Assembly: GCF_900112575.1 (NCBI RefSeq)
Contig: NZ_FOMH01000021.1
Location: 1-58,137 of the forward strand
Length of the DNA stretch: 58,137 nt
Reading direction: 5' to 3'
DNA from: Flavobacterium phragmitis
Lineage (GTDB): Bacteria > Bacteroidota > Bacteroidia > Flavobacteriales > Flavobacteriaceae
Shown: piece by piece, positions 7,615 through 19,600 of the stretch
Numbering within the stretch: position 1 is the first letter of the stretch
Layout of the letters: each line of letters begins with the position of its first letter
Translations under genes and position numbers: made by a program
The notes under the pieces: generated by a model
Database searches by the model: none
Seen by the model: the letters and a program-made list of their open reading frames with translations, nothing else
Told to the model about the DNA's origin: nothing

Positions 7615-10600
7615 ATGGAAAAAAACTACTCGTCTAAACACAAAAAATCCAATTTTAATACTGTACTTACGTGTTTTTTAGCACTGTTTGCTGTTCTTTT
7701 TTTTAGTGAAAGCGCTTATTCTCAGGATTGTTCTGTAAATGCAGGAATACCTGATGAAATTTGTGCCAATGCTCCACTTGTTTTGAATGGTGTTGTAGGA
7801 GGTAACATAGTAAGTCATAGGTGGACTCAAATAGCAGGTCCTTCGGTGGTTATTCAAAACCCCAATAATGCTGTAACATCAGTTCTTGGAGCTGTTGGAG
7901 GTAATACTTATACCTTTCGGTTATCAGGTACCTGTGCGATAGGAACAACTTATCAAGATGTTAGTTACATAGTGCATCCGATAACTGTGGCAAGAGCCGG
8001 CAGTAATATACAAGGCTGTCCTGGTACTTATGCACTGTCTGCAAATGCTCCTTTAAATCCAGGCGAAACAGGATTATGGGTAAAAAGCGGTGCAGATAAT
8101 GCAGGTGTGACAATAAATAATCCCAATTCACCAAATGCAACGATAACATTGTCTCCAAGTGCAGCTGGTAGTACGCAGTTAACTTGGACGATTACTTCTT
8201 CTTCTTGTACATCGTCTTCTTCAATCGTAGTAACCAACTATGGAGGTGAAGTTATTGCAAATGCCGGTCCAGATCAAAATTTATCAGAATGTTACACAGC
8301 TACACAGTCCGCAGGTTTAAATGCGTCCATAGGCGGAAATGGAACTGGAACGCAGCAGGGAACATGGTCATTTGTATCTGGTCCTACAATGCCGACGATT
8401 ACAAATGCTAATACTCCAAATGCAACAGTTTCTAATTTAACACAAGGATCTTATGTATTTAGATGGTTAGTTCAAGGTCCATGTGCGGTTGGTTCTGACA
8501 CAGTTACTATAAATGTACCTGCAGCAACACAAGATGTTACAACTGCTGGAGGAACAAATAACTCACAAACATTTTGTGACAATTCCATAACTTCGACAAT
8601 TTTACAAGGAAATATCCCTTTGTACGCAGGGGAAACTGTGGAATGGACTACAAACTCAGGAGCAACTATTGTTTCTCCTGATAGTCCAACCACCCAAATT
8701 ACGGGGTTAAATTTTAATACTACTACATCTTATACTTTTATCTATAAGATTAAAGGGAATAGTAATGTAAATCCAAATTGTGAAACGCAATCTACTTTTA
8801 CGGTAAATTATTTTAATAGCCCAACAACTCTTACTTTAAACAATGGCGTAGATACTGTTGTTTTACCAGTAAACACGACTTCAGGAAGTGTACCGATGGT
8901 TACAACAGGTGGTAATGCCAGTCAGGCTATATTTGTAAGTGGCCCTGCTGGTGCTTCACCGACAGCCAATGTTAGTGGAGGTAATCTTACTTTTTCAGGT
9001 TTAAGCAGACCGGGAACATATACTTTTAGAGCAAGAAGATATACAAGCGGTAGTTTTGCTACTGGCTGCTCAGAAGCATTTGCTGATATTAAAGTTGTGG
9101 TTTCATTAAGACCAGAACCATCAAATGCGGGTACTACAGTTGCTTTACTTTGTGGGGTTACATCAACTCAATTATCAGGTAATAATCCAGCTTTAATGGC
9201 AACAGCAGGTTTATCAGGTTATTGGTCACAAGTTAGCGGACCTAATACAGCGACTTTTGATAATATAAATAATTATAATCCTAATGTAAGCGGTTTGATT
9301 CCGGGGGTCTATGTTTTTAGATGGAATATCTCAGGTGGACCAAATTCAGTTGATACTTTTAGTGAAACATCGATAACAGTATCACAGCCACCGGTTGCAA
9401 ATGCAGGAGCTACTCCTGTTACTGTATGTGCTGGCAGTTATTTATTGGATGCAGCTCCATTAGTTGATGGTCAAACTGGACAATGGACTCAAGTTGGAGG
9501 TCCTTCGACTGTTTCAATTGTAAATCCAGCAAGTCCGCAAACTTATGTTAATGGAATGGCAGAAAGCAGTTCTTATACTTTTAGATGGACTGTGACAAGT
9601 GCTGCAACGAATTGTGCCCCTGACTCAAGTGATGTTATTGTGAATACTACAAGTACATTTTCACCGTCTCCCGCAGATGCAGGATCAGATCGATGTCTGC
9701 CTTCAGGAACAACTACGGCTGTATTAGCAGCTACAGCTCCAGCTGCGGGTACTACAGGAACTTGGACTCAAAAGTCTGGACCAACAACAGTTGCTTTTAA
9801 TGATCCTAATAGTCATAATACTAACGTAACAGGATTATCAGACGGAACTTATGAATTTGAATGGACTACATCAGTTGTTGGTTCAGGATGTTCTACTTTT
9901 TCAGACATTACAACACTTACAATTGCTGCTATACCAACTTCTGCGGCAGGAGCTAATCAAGATATCTGTACTGATAGTTCAGGGAATAGTGTTACCATGA
10001 ACGGAAACAATCTTACTCCAGGTTTAGTAGGAACATGGGTTCAGGTTTCAGGAAATAGTTCTTGGACTGTTTCTAATATAAATGATCCCAAAGCGGTATT
10101 TAGTAATTTAGCGCCTGGAAACTATGTTTTCAGATGGCTGGTTAAAAGAGGAAATTGTGATTCTGCTTCAAGTGAAGTAAGTTTTAAAGTAAGCTTACCG
10201 CCAACTACAGCGGTAGTGACAAACTCACCATTAGCAGTTTGTACTACAAGTACAACTTTAACAGGAAACACCATCACAGCCGGGGTAGGAACTTGGCAGG
10301 TTGTTTCTGGGCCAAGTAATCCAATATTTGCTAATGTAAATAGTGGCAATACTGGTATTTCTGGACTTACAACAGGAACTTATGTATTAAGATGGTCTAG
10401 TACAAATGGTCCATCATGTGCAACATCGACAGCTGATCTAGTATTAAATGTGAATGCTCCTGCAGACGCTGGACCAGATCAGGTTTTATGTAATGCGACT
10501 GAAATTATTTTACAAGGGACAAAGGGTTCTACAGGTACTTGGAGCGTAACTACAGGAACTGGAGCAACCATTACACCGCTTTCTTCTTCTACAGCAAGAG

Positions 10601-13600
10601 CTTCAATTGTACCCGGAAATAACTATACTTTTAGATACGATATATCTAGTGCGAACGCAGGAGGTTGCGGAGCAAGCAACGATAGCATGACGGTTACCAA
10701 TAGTGCTTTACCTACAATGCCTGATGCGGGAGTTGACCAAGATATTTGTTTGTCAGCAGGTAACTCTATTACTTTAACTGGTAATACAATTACTTCAGGA
10801 ACTGGTAGATGGAGTAAAATAAGCGGGCCGGCTGGTGAAACAATAACATCACCAAATTCAAATATTACAAGTGTTACTGGATTAGCGGAAGGATTGTATA
10901 TTTTTGAATGGAGAGCTAGTAATGGAAGTTGTAATAATTTAAGTGATGTTGTCAGAATTAACGCTTATTCGCCACCGAGCCAAGCTGATGCTGGACCAGA
11001 TCAAAGTGCTTGTCAATTAGCTACTCAGCTTAATGCAGTAGAACCGACAAGAGGAATTGGAACATGGACATTAACTACTGATCCATCTAATGGAGGAATT
11101 GTTATTGACAGTCCAAATAACCCAAAATCGACATTATCAATTGCTAACCCATATTTATTGCCAGTAGGAACCTACACTTTTACTTGGACAGTAAGAAATG
11201 GATCTGTTTGTGCTGTAAGTACAGATACTGTAAATATAACATTTACAGGAGCACCTCCAACACCTGCAAACGCAGGACCTGACCAGAATTTATGTAATGC
11301 TACTACTGCAGTGATGAATGCTAATCCTGTTAATCCAGGAACGGGGACATGGACACAGGTTTCAGGACCAACAACAGCTATTTTTTCTAATAGATTTAGC
11401 GCACAATCTACTGTTTCTGCTTTGACAAATGGAACTTATGAATTTAAGTGGTCAAGTTCTAATGGTGGAGGATGTAATTTAGAGGATACAATGCTGATAA
11501 CCATTAATCCAGCTATTGCAGCTGTGAATGCTGGTCCAGACCAAACTTTAGGAGAATATAGCACTGTTACTATGGCGGCTACAGATCCTGCACCAAATAC
11601 AGGAACATGGTCATTTGTATCAGGACCTAACACTCCATTTATTTTAGATGTTAATAGCCCTACTACGCAAATTGCAGGAACTATTCCAGGTAAATATGTG
11701 TTTAAATATACCGTTTCAAATAGCTCTTGTGCTGTTGATTCTGATACTGTAGAAATTACATTAATCGGTCAGACTGATTTAAGTTTAGCTAAAACGGCTG
11801 ATATTGCATCGCCTAGAGTGGGGGATATAGTAACTTTTACAGTTGCTGTTGGAAATAACGGAAATCGTGATGCAACCGGAGTTGCAGTAAGAGATAATTT
11901 ACCGGCTGGTTTCACTTTAATTACAGGAAGTGTTACTAATCAGGGGAATTATAATGCTGGTGGAAATGCAATAAACTGGTCAGGTTTATCAGTTGCAAAT
12001 GGAGCTACTTTAAACTTAACTTACAAAGTTAGAGTAAATGCGGCGACAGGAACAGCTAATGAATATAGGAATACAGCTCAAATCACAGCAAGTGATCAGG
12101 TTGATCCAAATTCAATACCAAATAATGATATTCCAACAGAAGATGATCAGGCTTCTCTAACGCTTACTCCAATTCCAAATGTTGATTTAGCGATAACAAA
12201 AAGAATAAATAATGCCACACCAGATGTGGGAACGAATGTTCAGTTTACACTTGAAGTTGTAAATAACGGACCAAGTACTGCTACGGCAGTAGTGGCAAAT
12301 GATATTTTACCAAATGGCTATACTTGGTTAAGTACTACTGGAACAGGATATAATAATGTTTCTGGCCAATGGACTATCGGGAATTTAGCGAACGGTGCAA
12401 AAGCAACTTTAATTATTAATGCTAGAGTAAATGCAACTGGAAGTTATGTTAATACTGCAACTGTAACCAGCGCTGAAACAGATTCAAATCCTGCTAATAA
12501 TACAAGCAGTGTTTCTAGTAATCCAAGAGCAATTGCAGATTTAAGTCTAACAAAAACAATAAGTGCAGGGCCATACAATGTTGGTGCTAATGTTACTTTT
12601 ACAGTAACGGTTACTAATGCTGGACCAAGTGCGGCAACCTCTGTAAATGTATTTGATTATTTGCCAACGGGTTATACTTATGTGAGTCATACAAGTACAG
12701 GAACTACATATTCCAATACTACAGGTTCATGGAACATAGGAACTATTCCTAGTGGTGCTTCCAGAGTATTAACTGTTGTGGCAAGAATAAATGCTACTGG
12801 TGATTATCGAAATGTTGCCGAAGTAGTTCATTCTAATGAATTTGATCCAGATTCAACACCTGGAAATAATAATCCGGCTGAAGATGATCAACAGCAAGTT
12901 GTAATTACGCCAGTTCAGTTAGCGGACTTAGAAGTTATTAAAACTGTAGATGTTGCGTCTCCAAAAGTAGGGGATAATATTAAGTTTAGAATTGCATTGA
13001 GAAATGTTGGACCAAGTGATGCAACAGGAGTAATTGTAAATGACTTATTACCTTCAGGTTATACTTTTGTAAGTTATACTTCGACTAATGGAGCTTATAA
13101 TACAGCGAATGGAAACTGGACACTTTCAGGAAGCGTTTTAAATGGAAAAACAGAATATTTAGATATTACAGCAAAAGTAAATCCTATAACAGGAACAGCT
13201 AATGAATATAGAAATATCGCTAGTGTAACGGCAAGTAATCAAACGGATCCAAATCCTGCGAATAATACTTCAGATGCAACTACTGTTCCAACAGCTTTGA
13301 TTAATTTATCATTAACTAAAGCCGTAAGCAATATTAGTCCATTAGCGGGATCAAATGTAGTGTTTACTGTAAGAGTTTCAAACGCTGGACCAAGCAATGC
13401 AACAGGAGTACAGGTTAGAGATTTATTGCCTAGCGGATATACTTATGTTAGTTCGACAGTTTCAAACGGAACTTATACTAATGGAACTGGATTATGGAAT
13501 ATTGGAACTATTGCGAATGGAAGTTCAGCCGTTTTAAATGTTACCGCTACAGTTAATGCGACAGGAAATTATACCAATGTTGCAGAAGTTATTCAGGCGA

Positions 13601-16600
13601 ATGAAACGGATGTAAATTCGACACCAAATAATAATGTCTTAACAGAAGACGATCAAGATGAAATCACAATATCACGTGGTCCATTGGTTGATTTAAGTTT
13701 AGTTAAAACAGTTGATAATAATACGCCTAATGTTGGTACTATTGTAAACTTCACAATTACCGTTCATAATGCTGGACCAAGTGATGCAACAGGAGTTGTA
13801 GTTACAGATAAATTACCTTCAGGATATTTATTTGTAAACGCTACACCATCTGCTGGAAGTTATAATGATACGCCAGGTTCATGGACACTGGGAACTCTTT
13901 CAAACGGAGGAACTGCTACTTTAATTATTCAGGCTCGTGTATTGCCTACTGGAAATTATAATAACGTAGCAGAAGTTACAGGAGCTAATGAAGTAGATAG
14001 TAATTCTACTCCGGGAAATAATGACGCTACAGAAAATGATCAAAGCGAAGTTATTGTAACTCCTGTACAGATTGCTGATTTATCGGTTAATAAAATTGTT
14101 GATGTAGTTACTCCAAAAGTAGGCGATAACGTAGTCTTTACCATTGCAGTTTCAAATGCAGGGCCAAGTAATGCTACTGGTGTTGTTGTTAGAGATTTAT
14201 TGCCATCTGGTTATGAATTCGTAAGTGCAGTTCCAACTGCAGGTATGTATAACAGAACAACAGGAAATTGGACAGTTTCAAGACCAATTATTGCAAATAC
14301 AACAGAAACCATTCAGATAACTGCTAAAGTTCTGAAAAATGGTAGTTATGTAAATAACGCAGAAGTAATTGCAAGCGATCAACAAGATCCGGATTCGACA
14401 CCAAATGATGGAACCGGAGATGATTTTTCAACAGTAACAACAACACCATCTGCATTGGTAAATCTTGCAGTTGTGAAAAGAATAAATAATGCAACTCCAG
14501 ATGTAGGATCTACAGTGGTATTTACAATTGATGTTGTAAACAATGGACCAAGTGATGCTACAAATGTGGTTGTGAATGATGTATTGCCGACTGGTTACAA
14601 TTATGTAAGCGATGATGCAACGGGAAGTTATATCAATACTTCTGGTAACTGGACAATAGGTAACTTGGCAAGCGGAGCAAGAAGAACTTTAAACATTTCT
14701 GCTACCGTTAATCCAACAGGTAATTACCTTAATACTGCTACGGCAACAAGTACTGAAACGGATGGGAATCCTACGGATAACACAAGTGAAGTTTCTAGTA
14801 CTCCAAGAGCGGTTTCTGATTTGAGCTTGCTAAAAACAGTAGTAAATGCATCTCCTAATGTTGGCGAAAATGCAGTATTTACTATTACTGTAAATAATGC
14901 AGGGCCAAGTAATGCTACTGGTGTTGTAGTTACAGACAGATTACCATCTGGATATTCTTTTGTAAGTGCAGTGCCTTCAGTAGGAACATATGATAGTAAT
15001 TCTGGCGGTTGGTCAGTTGGTAATTTAGCTAACAGCGCTAGTGCGACTTTAACTATTACAGCTAGAGTATTAGCGACAGGAAATTATAACAATGTTGCGG
15101 AAGTTACAGGTGCAGATCAATTTGATCCTAATTCAATACCTGGAAATAATAATCCGTTAGAAAATGATCAAAGTACTGTAGTAGTTACTCCAGTTAATGT
15201 ATCAGATTTAGTTACCGTAAAAACAGTTTCGGCTGTTGCTGTGACAGGTATTTCCGCATCAAGACCAAATGAAGGAGATACTATCAGATATAGTATTGTG
15301 GTTACAAATAATGGTGGCCCAACTAGTGCTACAGGTGTTGGTTTAACAGATATTCTTCCTGCAGGTTTAACCTATGAAAGCCATACAGTTACTGCTGGAG
15401 CTTATAACTATGCGTCTGGAGTATGGACTATTGGAAACTTAGCGGTTAATGGTACAGCTACTTTAGAAATTACAGCAAAAGTAAATTCAGGTACTAAAGG
15501 CCAAACAATTATCAATAGAACAACTGCAGCTAAAGGAGATCAAACAGATCCTACAACAGCTGGTGATGATTTAGAAGAAACAATTGTGGTTAGTTTGCCG
15601 CCAATTGCTACAAACGATATTAGTAATGGAAATACAACAAATCAGCCTTCAACTCCATTAAACATTCTAACAAATGATAGATTAGGAGATGGAACTCTGG
15701 CAACTCCTGCAAATACTATTGTTGATTTAAATCCTAACACACCGGGAGTAGAAACAACATTTACAGTGCCTGGAGAAGGAACATGGAATTATGATGCAAC
15801 AACTGGTTTAATTGTATTTACGCCACAGACAGGGTTTACATCAGATCCAACGCCATTAGAATATAAATTAACAGAAACACAAACGGGCTTAAGTGACACT
15901 GCTACTATAACAGTAACTTATGTGGCTCAGGCACCAATTGCCTATAATGATTTAAGCAGTGGAAATCCTGTAAATACAGCAGTAACAGTAAATCCATTAG
16001 CAAACAACGGATCTGGAATAGATGCAGATCCAGATGGAACTATAGATTCTTCAACGGTTCGTTTATTGAGTCCATCAGGAGCAACGGCTATCGTAACAGA
16101 CTCAAAAGGAATTACAAGTTTTGATGTTCCGAATGAAGGAAAATGGAGTGTTAATCCGGTAACTGGTGCAATTACATTTACGCCATTTCCAACGTTCCAT
16201 AAAGATCCAACGCCTATTGAATATAATGTAAAAGATAATGATGGCAATGTATCTAATAATGCAAGGGTAACTATAGATTATGTACCAGTTGCAGCCAATG
16301 ATAGAAATACAACACCGGGAACTCCAGGTTTACCAGTTGTACTAAATGTTTCTGGAAATGATACGGCAGGAGATACAGTTGATGTATCGACAGTAGTACT
16401 GGATGCAACAAGTGTCTTTGGAGGAATTCAGGTATCTCCAAGAGAAGTTTCTGTAGTAGGAGTGGGGAACTGGATTGCAGATCCTCTTGGAAATGTAACA
16501 TTTACTCCAGAGGCAGGATACACAATTGATCCGCCGGTAATTAATTATACGATAAAAGACAATCAAGGAAATAGTTCGAATGTAGCTACTATCACAATAG

Positions 16601-19600
16601 ATTATGCTCCAATCACTTCACCTGATTTATCAATCGGAAATCCAATTAATACACCAGTAGTTGTTGATGTTACAGCTAATGATACAACAGGGGATTTAGT
16701 CGATCCAACAACAGTAAGTTTGGTTAATCCAGGAAATGGAACCAACATTGTTCAGGATCCAACAGGAGATATTACAAGCATCACAATTCCTGGAGAAGGA
16801 AGATGGAATGTAGATTTAGTAACCGGAAGAGTGACATTTACTCCAAATCCTGGTTTCATTACAGATCCAACTCCGATCAATTATAACATTAGAGATAATG
16901 AAGGTAATGTTTCAAATAACAGCTTAATCACGATCAGAGTTATACCTCAGGCAGATTTGGTTGTTACTAAAACAGATAATAAAGAGAAATATGTTCCTGG
17001 AACAAATAGTGTTTATACGATAACAGTTAAGAATAATGGACCATCGGTAGCGACTAATGTAGTAGTACTTGATGATATTACAGATCCAATATTGGAAGCT
17101 GCAACCACATGGACGGTTGTTGGTACAGGAGGAACAATACTTCCAAATGCAAATGGTACTGGAGATATAAACGCTGGTAATGCAACTATCAGCAGTTTAA
17201 ATGTTGGAGAATCGGTTACATATACTGTAACAATTGCAGTTCCAAGTAGCTATACTGGTCAGATTGTGAATACAGCAAGTGCAACATCGGCTGTTCAGGA
17301 TCCGAATGTTAATAATAATTCTCAAACGGATATTGATACTGTAAATGCACTAGCAGAAATTGCACTTACCAAAGCAATTGTAACTGCAGCTCCTCACAGA
17401 ATAGGAGATAATGTTGAGTTTTTAATTACAGCAGTAAATAATGGGCCAAGTGATGCTACAGGAATAAACATTGTGGATAAACTGCCAAGCGGTTACACTT
17501 TTGTTAGCGCAACACCTAGCAGTGGAACTTATAATGCATCGAATGGTTTATGGAATTTAGGAGGTTTAACCAATACCTCTAATGCAACATTAACTGTAAT
17601 TGCAAGCATTAATGCAACAGGAAATTATACAAACGTTGCTGAGGTTACTAAAGTAGATCAATTAGATCCAAATGGAATTATTCACGGAAACAACACACCG
17701 AATGAAATTGATCAGTCAGATGTAACGATTGTTCCGGTAAAAATAGTTGATTTGGTTACAACAAAAACAGTTGATAAATCAAATCCAAATCAAGGAGATA
17801 TTGTACAATATACAATAACAGTTGTAAATAACGGTCCAAGCACAGCGACTGGAGTAAATCTAACAGATAATTTACCTGTAGGTTTAGCTTATGTATCGCA
17901 TGTAGCAACTGGAGGAACAGTCAATACCTATTCTGGAGGTCTGTGGAATATTGGAAATATTAACATTGGATCTTCTGCAACATTATTAATCAATGCAAGA
18001 GTTACTGCAGCAGGAACGGTTAGTCAAACCCCTATTGTAAATACAGTTACTCCTGCAACAGGAAATGAATCAGATCCAACAACAGTTGGAGACGATTTAA
18101 CAGAGCCAATTATAGTGACAAGTTCAGATTTAGTAACTGAAAAAACAGTAAGTAAAACAAACCCTAGCGAAGGTGAAACAATTACTTACACTATTAGAGT
18201 GACTAATAACGGTCCAAGTGATGCAACAGGAGTTCGTTTAACAGACATTCTTCCAATTGGAGTTACTTATGTGAGCAACAATCAAGGAGCCGATTATAAT
18301 TATGGTTCTGGTATTTGGACTATAGGTGATCTTGCAAACGGAGCAACTAAAGTTTTAGATATTAATGTATTAATTAACTCTGGATCTGCAGGTAAAACGA
18401 TTGTAAATACAACGACTGCTGCTAAAGGAGATCAATCAGATCCAACAACTGCTGGTGATGATTTAACAGAAACTATCGTAGTTCAAAATGGTGCCGATGT
18501 TGTATTGACTAAAGTAGTAAACAATAGTACACCTAACATTGGAGAAACCGTAACTTATACTGTTACCGTAACCAATAAAGGAACAACATTAGTAACAAAC
18601 TTGGTAGTAAAAGATGATCTGCCAGCTGGTTTAACGTTTGTTTCAGCTACTCCAGGAAAAGGAGTGTGGACAACACCAAACTGGACAGTAGGTACATTAC
18701 AACCAGGCGAAGAAGGATCTATCGAAATTAAAGCAATTGTAGGATTAGATCAGGGAGGTAATGTATTAGTAAATACAGTATCGAATACACAGGATCAGTT
18801 TGATACAAACAGAACGCCAGATGATCCAACCGAAGCAATAACTGTAACGAACTTAGATTTAGCAGTTGTTAAAACAGTAAACAATGCTACACCAAATGAA
18901 GGAGAAACCATTCGTTATACTATTAGAGTGACAAACAACGGTGCTAGTGATGCGACCAATGTAAGTTTAGTAGATAAATTACCTGTAGGAGTTACTTATG
19001 TAAGTGATGTAGTTTCAGCAGGAAATTATAACAACGGTTCTGGATTATGGACAATTGGTAATCTTGTAAATGGTGCTGTTGCAACGCTTACAATTGATGC
19101 AACAGTAAATGCAGGAACTTATGGTACAACAATTACAAATACTACTAGTGCAGTAAAAGCGGATCAGGCAGATTCTAATCCGGCAAATAACATTGGCAGT
19201 GTGGCTATTGTACCAACGGCTTACATAGACTTGAGTTTATCAAAAGAAATTGTTGGAAATGTTACGAATCCTGCTGTAGGCGATGTAATCACTTTTGAAA
19301 TTAGAGTGATGAACGACGGACCTACAAAAGCAACAGGAGTAGAAGTAGTAGATTTAATTCCTTCTGGATATAAGTTTATCACGTATAGTTCGACTATTGG
19401 AACATACAGCCCTTCAACAGGTCTTTGGAAAGTAGGTTTTGTAGAACCTGGAAACACAGCAGTTTTATTGGTAGATGTTAGAGTTCTGGATAATGGAAAT
19501 TACATGAACTGTGCAGAAATTACTAAAGCCAACGAACCAGATATTGATTCTACTCCAGGTAATGGAAATGATTTAGAGGATGATTATGCTTGTGCTGCGG

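Noticed and set aside
8028..8237. Open frames on the minus strand inside the adhesin gene (also near 10122, 11436, 15942, 16271 and 19221)
   Set aside because: Low-complexity shadows of the coding repeats on the other strand, with no family match or start signals.
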